From: Muribaculaceae bacterium
Lineage (GTDB): Bacteria > Bacteroidota > Bacteroidia > Bacteroidales > Muribaculaceae
Length of the DNA: 64,000 bases
Assembly: GCA_017405965.1 (NCBI GenBank)
Contig: JAFQZK010000001.1
Location: 186,001 to 250,000 of the forward strand
Reading direction: 5' to 3'
Shown: one piece after another, positions 1 through 9,496 of the stretch
Layout: each line of letters starts with the position of its first letter
How positions within the stretch are numbered: the stretch's first letter is position 1
Notes under the pieces: generated by a model
The model's input: the letters and a program-made list of their open reading frames with translations, nothing else
Told to the model about the DNA's origin: nothing
The model's database searches: none
Translations under genes and position numbers: made by a program

Positions 1-1
1 C

Positions 2-1903
2 GACTGGGTGCCCGTGAGCACCGCCAACGACAGCGACGGCGAGCGCATCATCGTCACCCAATATGAGGGCGGCGTAATTGAAAGCACCGGCCTGATCAAG
101 ATGGACTTCCTGGGACTGAAGAACCTTTCCATCATCAAGGAGGCACTGGCCAACATCAAGCTCAACCACGGCATCGACATCGATATCGAGAAAATCCCCA
201 TCGATGATCCCAAGACCTACGAGCTGTATTGCAAAGGCCAGACGTCGGCCACATTCCAGTTCGAGTCGGCGGGTATGCAGAAGCATCTGATTGACCTGCA
301 TCCCACTTGCTTCGAGGACCTGATTGCCATGAATGCTCTTTATCGCCCGGGCCCCATGGACTACATCCCGTCGTTCATCAAGCGCAAGCATGGCGATGAG
401 CCCATCGAGTACGATATCCCCTGCATGGAGCAATACCTCAAGGAGACCTACGGCATCACCGTCTATCAGGAGCAGGTCATGCTGCTGTCACGACAGCTGG
501 CGGGCTTCACACGAGGCCAGAGCGACACCTTGCGTAAGGCGATGGGCAAGAAGCAGATCGACAAGATGAACGAGCTCGAGGCTCTGTTCTATGAGGGAGG
601 CGAGAAGAACGGACACGACAAGAAGGTGCTCAACAAGATCTGGGAAGACTGGAAGAAATTCGCTTCCTACGCCTTCAACAAGTCGCACGCCACATGCTAC
701 AGCTGGGTGGCCTATCAGACCGCTTACCTCAAGGCCAATTACCCCAGCGAGTATATGGCTGCCGTGCTGAGCAGCAACCTCAACGACGTGGATAAATTGT
801 CCAAATACATGGACGAGTGTCGCTCGATGGGCATCGAGGTGCTGGGACCCAACATCAACGAGAGCTACAAGAGCTTCAGCGCCACCCGCGACGGCCGCAT
901 CCGCTTCGGCCTGGCTGGCATCAAGGGTGTGGGCGTGAGCTGCGTTGATGCCATCGTCGCCGAGCGTGACAAGAACGGCAACTACAAGGACATCTTTGAC
1001 TTTGTGCAGCGCGTCAACCAGGGCGCCTGCAACCGCAAGGCCCTGGAGTCGATGGCTCTGGCCGGTGCCTTCGATGACTTCAAGGAAATCAAGCGTGAGG
1101 ACTTCTTCGAGGTAAATCCTCGTGGCGAGGTCTTCAGCGACACGCTCATGAAATTCGGAGCGCGTTACCAGGCCAGCCAGCAGGAGATGCAGAATTCTCT
1201 GTTCGGAGCCTTTGGAGCCATCGAGGTGGCCACTCCTGAGATTCCGAAAGCCGAGCCGTGGTCACAGCTTGAGCGTCTGAACCGCGAGCGCGACCTGGTG
1301 GGCATGTATCTGTCGGCCCATCCGCTAGACCCTTATTTCATCGAAGTGAATTATGGCTGCGACACGCCGCTGGCCGAGGTGAACAAGCGTTCCGATGAGT
1401 TGGACAAGGAACTCACCATGGGTGGCATCGTGGTCGATTTCCAGACACGCATGGGCAAGAAGGGCGGACAATTCGGCATCCTCAAGATCGAGGACTACAC
1501 AGGCTCGTTCGAGTTCATGCTGTTCGGCAACAAATTTGTGGATTACCAGAAATTCGGCGTTCCCGGACTCTCGATTGTCGTGCGTGGCGCCTATGAGAAG
1601 GGCTATGGCGATAAAGTGCGGTTCAATGTGCGCAATATCGACCTGCTGGAGAACCTCAAGGGCAAGATGGTGAGGAATCTGCTCATCAATTTGCCCGACG
1701 AGGATCTGGGTAACGTGAATTTCTTGAAGCAGAACCTGGGTGTCAAGGGTGACAATTGCTGTGAGCTCTACTTCAGGATGCGGGACCATGTTAACGGCAA
1801 TTATGTCATGTTGCGCTCCAAACGGCTGATTTCGCTTGATAAACACCTGCTGGAGGCCATGAACGAAGCAGGCATCCAGTTCAAAATCAATGCAAGGATT
1901 TAG
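2..1903 (+). CDS. dnaE: DNA polymerase III subunit alpha, 3' part
   Basis: This is the C-terminal 633 residues of the replicative DNA polymerase catalytic subunit; the start lies outside the window. The reading frame is open from base 2. The visible part covers the rest of the polymerase core, with the conserved segments NALYRPGPMDYIPSF, GITVYQEQVM and RKAMGKK typical of bacterial DnaE. The helix-hairpin-helix region (IRFGLAGIKGVG) follows, then an OB-fold domain around residues 465-560 (TMGGIVVDFQTRMGKKGGQF). The PHP domain and catalytic aspartates would lie upstream. trxA follows on the same strand after 107 bp, an arrangement that recurs in Bacteroidota. The family assignment is firm. Confidence 0.97.
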   Translation, partial: DWVPVSTANDSDGERIIVTQYEGGVIESTGLIKMDFLGLKNLSIIKEALANIKLNHGIDIDIEKIPIDDPKTYELYCKGQTSATFQFESAGMQKHLIDLHPTCFEDLIAMNALYRPGPMDYIPSFIKRKHGDEPIEYDIPCMEQYLKETYGITVYQEQVMLLSRQLAGFTRGQSDTLRKAMGKKQIDKMNELEALFYEGGEKNGHDKKVLNKIWEDWKKFASYAFNKSHATCYSWVAYQTAYLKANYPSEYMAAVLSSNLNDVDKLSKYMDECRSMGIEVLGPNINESYKSFSATRDGRIRFGLAGIKGVGVSCVDAIVAERDKNGNYKDIFDFVQRVNQGACNRKALESMALAGAFDDFKEIKREDFFEVNPRGEVFSDTLMKFGARYQASQQEMQNSLFGAFGAIEVATPEIPKAEPWSQLERLNRERDLVGMYLSAHPLDPYFIEVNYGCDTPLAEVNKRSDELDKELTMGGIVVDFQTRMGKKGGQFGILKIEDYTGSFEFMLFGNKFVDYQKFGVPGLSIVVRGAYEKGYGDKVRFNVRNIDLLENLKGKMVRNLLINLPDEDLGNVNFLKQNLGVKGDNCCELYFRMRDHVNGNYVMLRSKRLISLDKHLLEAMNEAGIQFKINARI

Positions 1904-2010
1904 TCATGGCTTGAAACCAACTTGGTTGGCATCATTTTTGCTGAAAAAACTGACTGTGACTTCAACAACAACAATACTATATATTATTAACCAAAAAAAA
2001 CTAGAAAGCA

Positions 2011-2328
2011 ATGGCAATCGAAATTAACGACGCTAATTACAAGAGTTTACTGGAATCGGGCAAACCCGTAGTGATTGATTTCTGGGCTCCCTGGTGCGGT
2101 CCCTGCCGCAGCATCGCCCCCATCGTCGAGGAGTTGGCTACGGCCTATGAGGATCGTGCCATCATCGGCAAGTACAATGTGGACGAGGGTGATGAGCTCA
2201 GCTTTGAATTCGGCATCCGCAACATCCCCACGATGCTCTTCTTTGACAAGGAAGGCAAGATGGTGGACAAGCACGTGGGTACCATCACACGCGACGCCCT
2301 GTGCGCCAAGATTGACGCCCTGCTGTAA
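2011..2328 (+). CDS. trxA: thioredoxin
   Basis: Cytoplasmic thioredoxin of 105 residues, the usual length for the family. It carries the WCGPC redox motif (residues about 28-32, in DFWAPWCGPC) and the cis-proline motif IPT near residue 75. It reduces disulfides in target proteins and is itself reduced by thioredoxin reductase. There is no signal peptide, so it is not one of the periplasmic TlpA/ResA-like proteins common in Bacteroidota. The ATG follows an A-rich leader (ACCAAAAAAAACTAGAAAGC) instead of a Shine-Dalgarno sequence. It ends at a shared hairpin facing hydE. Confidence 0.96.
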   Translation: MAIEINDANYKSLLESGKPVVIDFWAPWCGPCRSIAPIVEELATAYEDRAIIGKYNVDEGDELSFEFGIRNIPTMLFFDKEGKMVDKHVGTITRDALCAKIDALL

Positions 2329-2355
2329 AAAGGATCAAGGCAAAAGTCGCTTCAC

Positions 2356-2388
2356 AAGCGGGTGTGCTGATTTGCAGTGCACCCGCTT
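2356..2388. terminator. bidirectional terminator between trxA and hydE
   Basis: The 14-base arms (2356-2369 and 2375-2388) pair along their whole length, with two G-U wobbles, around a 5-base loop. The hairpin sits 27 bases after the trxA stop and ends 3 bases before the hydE stop, so it can end both convergent transcripts. Confidence 0.75.
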
Positions 2389-2391
2389 TGT

Positions 2392-3435
2392 TCATGCATT
2401 GGGGGAATCGCCACGAGACCAATCGATGGCATAGCCGATCGTTGCCAGTTCATCGGCCAGTTGCTTGATGCCCTGGGCCGATTCGGCACCCAGCGCTGCC
2501 TTGTTGTCATACAGGGCATACTGCTTGCGGTTATCCTCGGGCGACAGATTGGGCATCACCACGTTGGCTCCGGCCAGGATGCCTCGCAAGCGGCCGTCAG
2601 GTGCCACTGTGGCCATGGCGGTGGTACTGGGAATCAAGGTCTGGGGAAGGGCCAGTCGCAGGATGGCATACAGCCGTGCAGTCAAGTCGGCACTGCCTGC
2701 AGGAAAACGGGCAAACGGTGTGTCGTGCTGGGGAATGAAGGGGCCGATGCCAATCATGTGGGGCTTGAAATCAATGAGGTATTGAATATCCTCTACAATG
2801 CTGCCCAGCGACTGATAGGGTGCTCCCACCATGATGCCAGCTCCTGTTTGATAGCCCAATTCCTTGAGCCAGTCAAGGCATTGCAGACGGTGCCCGATTG
2901 TCATGCCCTGCGGATGCAGCAGACTATAAAGCCGCTCGTTGTGTGTCTCGTGGCGCAACAGGTAACGATCGGCCCCGGCTTCACGCCACAGGGCATAGGT
3001 CTCGCGAGGGTGTTCGCCCAAGGAGAGGGTGATGGCGCAGTCGGGCCAGCGAAGCCTGATTGCGGATATGAGATCGGCAATCCATGGAGAGCGCTGCTCA
3101 CCCCATTCGCCACCCTGCAGAACAAAGGTGCGGAATCCGGTTTGATAGCCCAGTTCACAGCATTGCAACACCTGCTCACGCGAGAGGGTGTAACGGGAAA
3201 CATGAGTATTGCTTTGGCGAATGCCGCAATACAGGCAATCGTTGCGGCACACATTAGACAACTCGACAAGGCCTCGCAGGAAAATCTTCGTGCCGAATTG
3301 TTTCTGGGCCACCTCGCGGGCTTGCTCCATCAAGTATTTGACGTCCAGCGGGTCTCGCATGGTGAGCAAAGCCCTAAATTCGCCAGCCGTCAACTCATGA
3401 AACTGACGCAATCTGTCAACCAGGTCTCTGTTCAT
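2392..3435 (-). CDS. hydE: [FeFe] hydrogenase maturase HydE (radical SAM)
   Basis: Radical SAM enzyme of 347 residues that helps build the diiron subcluster of the [FeFe] hydrogenase active site together with HydF and HydG. The CX3CX2C cluster motif is visible as CRNDCLYC and is followed by the GIR typical of HydE, in the N-terminal quarter. Other recognisable parts are the GGE segment (FVLQGGEWG) and the HETH segment (LLRHETHNERLY). The ATG at 3435 overlaps the stop of the upstream transglutaminase-like gene (TGATG), indicating translational coupling; a GTG one codon upstream (3438) is an alternative start. No hydF, hydG or hydrogenase gene lies in the window. BioB and PylB are related, but GIR and GGE favour HydE. 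Confidence 0.9.
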   Translation of the reverse strand: MNRDLVDRLRQFHELTAGEFRALLTMRDPLDVKYLMEQAREVAQKQFGTKIFLRGLVELSNVCRNDCLYCGIRQSNTHVSRYTLSREQVLQCCELGYQTGFRTFVLQGGEWGEQRSPWIADLISAIRLRWPDCAITLSLGEHPRETYALWREAGADRYLLRHETHNERLYSLLHPQGMTIGHRLQCLDWLKELGYQTGAGIMVGAPYQSLGSIVEDIQYLIDFKPHMIGIGPFIPQHDTPFARFPAGSADLTARLYAILRLALPQTLIPSTTAMATVAPDGRLRGILAGANVVMPNLSPEDNRKQYALYDNKAALGAESAQGIKQLADELATIGYAIDWSRGDSPNA

Positions 3436-6014
3436 CACTTTTCAAGATTGTTGATTACCTTGGTGAACTGTTCTCCCAAGCCGATGGTGTATCCTTGAGA
3501 ACAGAACATCACACGATTGAAAGTGTCGGCGAGTACGAAGATGGGTAATTGAGTCTCGCTGTTGAGTTTCATCGCCTGAACTATCTGGCGGCGAATGCTT
3601 CCCTCGGTATCAATGCCGTAGATGATGTTGCGAGGCAGTGTGCCATAATTCTCCTGGCGGTATTTCAAGGCCTCGGCTTCACTCTCGAACAGCAGTACCA
3701 GCGGACGGCCCCATTTATCGAACTCTTTGTTCTTCATCGAGATGTCACGCATGGCATGATTGGTGGGTTCTTGTCCAATGCCCAGCAAACCGACGATGAA
3801 ATACCCGCGCCCCGTCTGAGACAGGATGCTGACCTCGTCGATGGCAGCGGGCTTGAAGTCGCTGTCAAGGAGCCGGAACTTGGATTCGGAATCGAAATTT
3901 CCTATCACAGCCACGATATCGTCGCTCTGGCGCATGGTCAGGTTGATGGTCGTGGTTTCACCGGGTTTTACTGTGAAGATGCGGTTGGCGACAAGCACCT
4001 TGCCACTCGCGGCGCGAGTGCCGCTGGTGAGCATATAGGTACCGGCATCGAGCGTGGTTCCGTTTTGGAATGTGTTGCTCCACGACGATCCGTCCTCCAG
4101 GCCAGAATCCCCTTCATCGTAATTCAGCAACCTGGTTGTGCCGTCGTCGAGGATACGAGAAAGGGTGAAATGGTGGTAATACTTCGGATCATCAAGGGTT
4201 GTGGTGGGGGTGTAACGCAACTTGAGTGTGCCTGTTGGGGCATTCTGCTGCTCCACACCCTCAAAGTTGACGTCTTTCCACTCACCTCCCTGGCGATACT
4301 GCACCTTGCTGGTCACGGGGTCTTGGCGGGCCTCGATATCGAGAGAACGAGCCAGATCCACAAAGAAGATGTCGCGACCACGTTCATCGGTCACGCGCGA
4401 ACGCCACACGCCCATTGGGGTTTGGGCAATGTGCAATGCATTCTCCTCGGGGTGCAAGGCGATATTGTCACGCACCCAAGATGCAAGACGTGACGGGTCG
4501 TTGCGGAATTGTGTCGCGGTTACGGCATCAAAGGCATCCTGCAACTCGGTTTTGAACGGAGAAGTGATCATCTCATATTCCACGCGTTGACTCAGCTGGC
4601 TGCTGCGGGCATTGAAAGCGTCCTCAAGTATCGCCATCGGCACGTCGCGCATATCCTTGTCGTTCAATCCCTTCAGGACACCGAGGGCTCGGTCCATGTT
4701 ATCGCTGTGCTTGTTCACAAACTCCAAAATGGTTTTCCAGTTGCCGCGAGCCTTCACAAGATAGACAGCAGCTGCAGGAGAGAGTTCTTGGGCCTTCTCG
4801 GTATTCAGGAAGGTGGCCTCGTAGGCTTTGCGAATGGAATCTTCACGGGCCAAACGGTTCTTGTTGACTGCGATCATTTCGGGGCTGAGCGTCGGTATGA
4901 CAGCTTTCTCGACAGGAGGTGTGATATCAATTGTCTCGTAGGTGGGTCCACTCTTGATGCTGTTGCTCTTGTTAAGGGTGATCTCCACCTTGGAATCTTG
5001 GCCAAAAGTCACCTTACGGTAGCCATACCACCCATCCTTGCTGGCCCACACGAGCATGTCGCCTCGGCCAGCAGTAAGCGATGTCTTGCCTTTGCCGTCG
5101 GCCGTCTTGGTGGCAGCGGGATAAAATTCAGCGTAATTGTAGATGCGGAACTCAACTCTGGCTTCAGGAACCGGGGTGCCATTTCGATCCAGCACTTGAA
5201 CCTGAACACGGGCTGTAGCCGCATAATTGCCGATAAGGTTGATTTCAGTGAAATTGCGGGTGCGTGACATGACCTCTTCAGGACCCTGATAATCACCGAA
5301 GGCCCGAGTGTGCATCAACAGGGCCCTTGATGCGGGGGCATTGAACCAACCCAGGTCGAGTACAGCCTCGGGCTCACAAGCGCCCATGAAGTGCCAACGG
5401 CCATCAGCCCAAGCTTCGACCCACGCGTGGTTGTCGTCGGTATGGGCCCAACGCGGGGTATAGACCTGACGAGCTGGAATACCGATTGAACGCAAGGCGG
5501 CGACGGTGAAGGTCGATTCCTCACCACAGCGCCCGATTGCTGTGTTCATGCAGGCCAACGGCGATAAGGTACGGGAATCGCTGGGCTGATAGGTCACGTG
5601 CTCATGGCACCAATGGTTAACCTCGAGAATGGCTTCTTCCATGGTCATGCCCTGGACTCGCTCTTTTAACTCACGGTAGAATACGGGTCGAGACATGTCC
5701 AACGCCTCGTTGTTGACGCGTAAAGGAAGTACGAAATGCTTGAACAGCAGTTCGGGCACCGTCTTGCCCCACGGCATCTGCTCACGGGCTTCCAGCGTGG
5801 CGCGCACGTTCTCAAGATGGAACTCAACAGTATAGTCGGTCACATCGGCCATCGGCATATAGGCATACAGGAAGCGCATGAACTCAGCCTCTTGTTCACT
5901 CATTTGCACTGTAGACAGGTTGGGAGAGCGCAAGGCAGCGACCTGAGGTGACTCTTGGGACACGGCGTTGATGAGCGACAACATCAACAATAGCGAGAAC
6001 AATATTCTTTTCAT
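3435..6014 (-). CDS. secreted transglutaminase-like protein with C-terminal thioredoxin-like region
   Basis: Protein of 859 residues with a signal peptide (MKRILFSLLLMLSLINAVSQ). A transglutaminase-like core lies at about residues 125-210: the Cys is in GRCGEES (C163) and the His in NHAWVEAW (H196). GRWHFMGACEP follows where the third catalytic residue is expected. A carboxypeptidase-regulatory-like or Ig-like beta domain follows (around VQVQVLDRNGTPVPEARVEF). The last 100 residues end in PIFVLADTFNRVMFCSQGY, which resembles the end of a thioredoxin fold. It probably acts in the periplasm or at the surface on peptides; the substrate is unknown. The ATG at 6014 was chosen because a -7 box at 6040-6047 would exclude the longer reading frame reaching 6158. 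It is coupled to hydE downstream. Confidence 0.85.
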   Translation of the reverse strand: MKRILFSLLLMLSLINAVSQESPQVAALRSPNLSTVQMSEQEAEFMRFLYAYMPMADVTDYTVEFHLENVRATLEAREQMPWGKTVPELLFKHFVLPLRVNNEALDMSRPVFYRELKERVQGMTMEEAILEVNHWCHEHVTYQPSDSRTLSPLACMNTAIGRCGEESTFTVAALRSIGIPARQVYTPRWAHTDDNHAWVEAWADGRWHFMGACEPEAVLDLGWFNAPASRALLMHTRAFGDYQGPEEVMSRTRNFTEINLIGNYAATARVQVQVLDRNGTPVPEARVEFRIYNYAEFYPAATKTADGKGKTSLTAGRGDMLVWASKDGWYGYRKVTFGQDSKVEITLNKSNSIKSGPTYETIDITPPVEKAVIPTLSPEMIAVNKNRLAREDSIRKAYEATFLNTEKAQELSPAAAVYLVKARGNWKTILEFVNKHSDNMDRALGVLKGLNDKDMRDVPMAILEDAFNARSSQLSQRVEYEMITSPFKTELQDAFDAVTATQFRNDPSRLASWVRDNIALHPEENALHIAQTPMGVWRSRVTDERGRDIFFVDLARSLDIEARQDPVTSKVQYRQGGEWKDVNFEGVEQQNAPTGTLKLRYTPTTTLDDPKYYHHFTLSRILDDGTTRLLNYDEGDSGLEDGSSWSNTFQNGTTLDAGTYMLTSGTRAASGKVLVANRIFTVKPGETTTINLTMRQSDDIVAVIGNFDSESKFRLLDSDFKPAAIDEVSILSQTGRGYFIVGLLGIGQEPTNHAMRDISMKNKEFDKWGRPLVLLFESEAEALKYRQENYGTLPRNIIYGIDTEGSIRRQIVQAMKLNSETQLPIFVLADTFNRVMFCSQGYTIGLGEQFTKVINNLEK

Positions 6015-6039
6015 TGTTTCATTCATTGGGTTAGCGGCA

Positions 6040-6047
6040 CAAAGATA
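6040..6047 (-). promoter_or_regulatory. Bacteroidota -7 box for the transglutaminase-hydE operon
   Basis: On the minus strand the sequence reads TATCTTTG, a match to TAnnTTTG, about 25 bases before the chosen ATG at 6014. A -33 element is not clear. Confidence 0.55.
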
Positions 6048-6114
6048 ATACAAAGTTTGCTGTTCCACGCGCTGATGAACCCGGTTTTTCTCGCCAGCAA
6101 CAGAAATAGAAAGT

Positions 6115-6140
6115 GAGGCTTGTGTCGATTCACAAGCCCC
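6115..6140 (-). terminator. probable terminator after the dipeptidyl peptidase III gene
   Basis: The arms 6115-6124 and 6131-6140 form a 10-bp stem with one mismatch around a 6-base loop. On the minus strand the stem is followed by a T-rich tract (ACTTTCTATTTC). It lies 52 bases beyond the dipeptidyl peptidase III stop. Confidence 0.5.
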
Positions 6141-6191
6141 ACTTCCACAGATTCCCACATCAGTGGGTTATTCCACGTCCCGAATCAGGGT

Positions 6192-8192
6192 TCAATGCGT
6201 CAGCGGCGAGTAGTCGCGGCCGTAGCGCATCATCTGGTCGATGTAGCCCTCGGTATAAGATACCTTCACGTCAACGAGCTTGCCGTTCTTGTCATACACG
6301 GGAGTGTAGATAGGGTTGACAAAGCCCTTGTAGGGGGCGATGTTCAGACCCTCGTAACGGGCGAGCACCTCTTTGTGGATCTCGGGATCAACCTTCACAC
6401 CGTAGGTCTCGACGAGCTGACGTCCAGCCTCGTAGTCACCCTCGCTCTTGATGCGCTGCACTTCGGCAAGGAGCTGAGCAAAGAGGCCACGGAGCTTCTC
6501 GTAGTCGTTAATGCGGATGTAGGTCTTGCCATCGCGCTTCACATACTCGATGACATTGTCCTTCTTGCCATGCTGGTAGCACCACTCGCTGATGAATTTG
6601 CGGTTGCGCATGTGAGCCTCCTCGATGTCCTTACCGGGCACGATACGGGTCAACTGGGTCATCAAGCCATTCATGATGTACTTGTAGTACTCGGCCTTAT
6701 AAACATCGTTGTTGGGGAAGATGCCCAGCTCAACGAGCTTGGGATCGGCCAGGTAATACAGGGCGAACAGGTCGGCACGGCCTTCCTCAAGCGATGAGCC
6801 ATAGGCCTTGAGGGCATCAGGGTCAACACCGGGCAGCAATTGTCCCGAAGCATGACCCAGACACTCGTGCAGGTCGGTGTGCAAAGCGTCGGCGATGTCG
6901 AGATATTTCTTCATCAGCTCAACCTCCTCGTTGCTGTAGGCAAACTCCTCGTTGAAACCGGTTCCTGCAGCCACCTTGTTATAGGCATCGGTGATGTTGT
7001 CGATGGATACCGACTTGGAACCGTGAGCGGCACGAATCCAGTTGCTGTTGGGCAGGTTGATGCCGATCGGGGTCGAGGGATAGCTGTCACCTGCCAGGAT
7101 AGCGGCGGTGATGACCTTGGCGCTCACGCCCTTCACGTTTTTCTTCTTGAAGCGGTTGTCAACGGGTGAATTGCTCTCGAAGTACTGAGCATTGTCGCTG
7201 ATGAGCTTGGAACGGCGCGAAGCGGCCTTGTCCTTGAAATTGACCATACCCTCCCATGAACCGGTCATGCCCAGGGGATCGCCGTAGCTCTCGATAAAGC
7301 CGTTGATGAAGTCCACATCACTCTTGGTCTCCTCGGCCCACATGATACTGTAATCGTCAAAGGTCTTGAGCGAACCGGTCTGGTAGAACTTGATCAGTTC
7401 ATTGATATAGGCGCGCTGGCCCTCGTTCTCGGCTACAGTAGCAGCCTTCTGGAGCCAATAGACAATCTTCTCGATGGCCTTGCTGTAAAGACCGCCTACT
7501 TTATAGGGCTCCTCTACGACCTTACCATTCTTCTTGACCACCTTGCAGTTCAGACCCCAGGAGATGGGGGTGAGGTCGGTAGTGTCCTTGAGGTTGTTGT
7601 AGAAGTTCTCGACTTCCTGCTGGGTAACGCCCTCATACATGTTGCAGGCCGAAGTGAGAATCAGGTCCTCACCGTCAGCCTGGTTGACGCGCTTAGCCAT
7701 GAAGCCGGGGTCAAAGAGGATGCGATCGAGCACCTTCTTCTCATCGACACGCTTCTTGGCACCGGGCAGTGCAGCAAACTGCTTGTCAAAGAAATCCTTA
7801 GAGAATTCGGGGATAAACTTGTCCATCGAGTAATGGTGATGGATACCGTTGCCGAACCATACCTGCTTGAGGTACTTCTCGAAAGCGATGAAATTCTTGT
7901 CCGTCTTGTTACCCTTGTAGTTGCGGTAGATTTCCTCAAGAGTCTGACGCACCATCAGGTTGTACTTGCAGTTCTGGTCAAAAAGGATGTCACGGCCGTT
8001 AAGGGCAGCCTCGGTAAGGTAATAAACGAGCTCCTTCTGCTGGAGCGAGAGGTCCTCGAATCCGGGCACTTGGTAGCGGAGCACCTCGATGTCGGCAAAG
8101 CGGTCGACCGAGTAGTTGAAATTGCTGTTCTGTGCCATAGCAGTGAATGATAACGCCGTCGCTGCGAGGACGGCAATAATTGTATTCTTCAT
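6192..8192 (-). CDS. dipeptidyl peptidase III (peptidase M49), secreted
   Basis: Zinc metallopeptidase of 666 residues that removes dipeptides from the N-terminus of oligopeptides. The zinc motif of the M49 family is present as HECLGH (H442 and H447), and the second conserved motif follows as LEEGRADLFALYYLA (E469/E470). A signal peptide (MKNTIIAVLAATALSFTAMAQ) places it in the periplasm or envelope, unlike the cytosolic eukaryotic enzymes. The length fits bacterial M49 proteins. It is the last gene of the leftward block, 24 bp after the 261-residue lipoprotein gene. Family assignment is confident; the physiological substrate is not known. Confidence 0.93.
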   Translation of the reverse strand: MKNTIIAVLAATALSFTAMAQNSNFNYSVDRFADIEVLRYQVPGFEDLSLQQKELVYYLTEAALNGRDILFDQNCKYNLMVRQTLEEIYRNYKGNKTDKNFIAFEKYLKQVWFGNGIHHHYSMDKFIPEFSKDFFDKQFAALPGAKKRVDEKKVLDRILFDPGFMAKRVNQADGEDLILTSACNMYEGVTQQEVENFYNNLKDTTDLTPISWGLNCKVVKKNGKVVEEPYKVGGLYSKAIEKIVYWLQKAATVAENEGQRAYINELIKFYQTGSLKTFDDYSIMWAEETKSDVDFINGFIESYGDPLGMTGSWEGMVNFKDKAASRRSKLISDNAQYFESNSPVDNRFKKKNVKGVSAKVITAAILAGDSYPSTPIGINLPNSNWIRAAHGSKSVSIDNITDAYNKVAAGTGFNEEFAYSNEEVELMKKYLDIADALHTDLHECLGHASGQLLPGVDPDALKAYGSSLEEGRADLFALYYLADPKLVELGIFPNNDVYKAEYYKYIMNGLMTQLTRIVPGKDIEEAHMRNRKFISEWCYQHGKKDNVIEYVKRDGKTYIRINDYEKLRGLFAQLLAEVQRIKSEGDYEAGRQLVETYGVKVDPEIHKEVLARYEGLNIAPYKGFVNPIYTPVYDKNGKLVDVKVSYTEGYIDQMMRYGRDYSPLTH

Positions 8193-8216
8193 AGAGAAAC
8201 AGTTAAGTTGATATGG

Positions 8217-9002
8217 TTAGTTGTTAATCGTAGGTTGATCCTGTTCAGCGAGACGCACAAAGCGATGCTTGTCAAGCTGATAAACGGCATATTTGCCCGG
8301 GATGATGTTATAGTTGTCATCGGTTTGATAAGCCTTGAACTGAAGGGTCTTCTCATCCCACTTGAACAAATCATCGATACTGGGCTTGGCAGCTCCATTG
8401 AACTCATAATTGCCGGCAATCTCTGTACCGTCGAAGAAGAAGGGCAGCAACCTGAGGACAACGCCATCGACAAAAGCTGCCGACACATAAGCCCTGTTCC
8501 TGCCGTACATGTTCCTGTAGGACTGCATGATCAGATAGACCGTGGGGTTTGTAGCCTTGAGCTCAAATATCGTGTCAATGCTGTGAGCCATGGTCGATTC
8601 CTTTTTGATATTGGCATTACGACCTGCAAGCAGCTTGTCGATGGGACCATTGAAACCGACAAAATTGTCTCCAGCCACCCATTGAATAATGTTGGCATAG
8701 ACCTGTATCGTGTCGTTGACATTGGTAGGCCAGCTGTAGCAGCGCAACTTGCCGTCCTCGCTGGTGGCAATCTTCATGCCCATTTTCTCACGCATCAATT
8801 TGAAATCATAGGTCATCGTGGATCTATCACGCTGCATCCAGTCGGTAAACTCGTTGAATGCCTGAACCGAGACCTCGTAGTCCTCGTCCTGCATCCCTTT
8901 AAAGAATTTCTTCTCGTTGCGTTCCAGCTTGGAGCAAGAGGCCAGTAGCAAGGCAAGGAGAGAAATGATAAGAACGGTATTTTTCATCGTGTTCTTGGTC
9001 AT
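8217..9002 (-). CDS. lipoprotein of unknown function
   Basis: Protein of 261 residues with a lipoprotein signal peptide; the lipobox is LLLASC, giving a lipidated Cys near residue 23. The mature part begins with charged helices (KLERNEKKFFKGMQDEDYE), followed by a beta-rich region. I do not recognise the family. Its ATG overlaps the stop of the preceding lipoprotein gene (ATGA), so the two are probably translated together. It sits between that gene and dipeptidyl peptidase III in the same operon, suggesting an envelope role. A second in-frame ATG five codons downstream could also serve as start. Confidence 0.8.
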   Translation of the reverse strand: MTKNTMKNTVLIISLLALLLASCSKLERNEKKFFKGMQDEDYEVSVQAFNEFTDWMQRDRSTMTYDFKLMREKMGMKIATSEDGKLRCYSWPTNVNDTIQVYANIIQWVAGDNFVGFNGPIDKLLAGRNANIKKESTMAHSIDTIFELKATNPTVYLIMQSYRNMYGRNRAYVSAAFVDGVVLRLLPFFFDGTEIAGNYEFNGAAKPSIDDLFKWDEKTLQFKAYQTDDNYNIIPGKYAVYQLDKHRFVRLAEQDQPTINN

Positions 9003-9463
9003 TTGACGCCTTTGCCGTTGTAAATCACACCCTTGTCATCCATGATGATGAGGCTCTCAGTGCCGGCCTTGGTGCTGATGATGTAATTCTTGCCATCGGC
9101 GGTCTGCATCAGGTAGGCACCGTCTTTCATCACACACTTCTTGGATTCGGCAACCTGATCGGGCTTGCCGCTCTTGTCCTGACCGGGCTTCCACATGCTC
9201 ACGCGGTAGGTGCCATCAGCAAGATTCTCGATACGCACCTGATACTCCTTGGTGTTGAACTCACCCACGATATGGTCTTTACCGTCTTCGGTGGGTTTTG
9301 CCTTCTCAACGTCAATCTTGGGTTTGGAGGCATCTTTGTTAGTGTCAACCTGCTCGGTGGCAGGGGCATTGCTTGCATCGTCGGTGGTTTTGGCAGGCTT
9401 CTCGTTACATGAGGACATGGCCATCAGCGCCACAGCTGCGATAAAGAAAAAATACTTCTTCAT
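8999..9463 (-). CDS. small lipoprotein of unknown function
   Basis: Protein of 154 residues with a lipoprotein signal peptide (lipobox MAMSSC, Cys at about residue 19). A low-complexity acidic linker rich in Asp, Thr, Ala and Lys follows (about residues 20-65). The C-terminal globular part is beta-rich (EYQVRIENLADGTYRVSMW). No family is recognised. The linker suggests a domain held away from the membrane. It follows the RlmI-like gene after 33 bp and overlaps the next lipoprotein gene by four bases, consistent with one operon. Confidence 0.8.
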   Translation of the reverse strand: MKKYFFFIAAVALMAMSSCNEKPAKTTDDASNAPATEQVDTNKDASKPKIDVEKAKPTEDGKDHIVGEFNTKEYQVRIENLADGTYRVSMWKPGQDKSGKPDQVAESKKCVMKDGAYLMQTADGKNYIISTKAGTESLIIMDDKGVIYNGKGVK

Positions 9464-9496
9464 TGTTTTTAATGTTTTATGGTTGTTATTTAATGA

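Noticed and set aside
2377..3498. A 373-codon open frame opposite hydE
   Set aside because: It is the complement of a well-conserved radical SAM gene and has no family features of its own; it is a shadow caused by GC-biased codon use.
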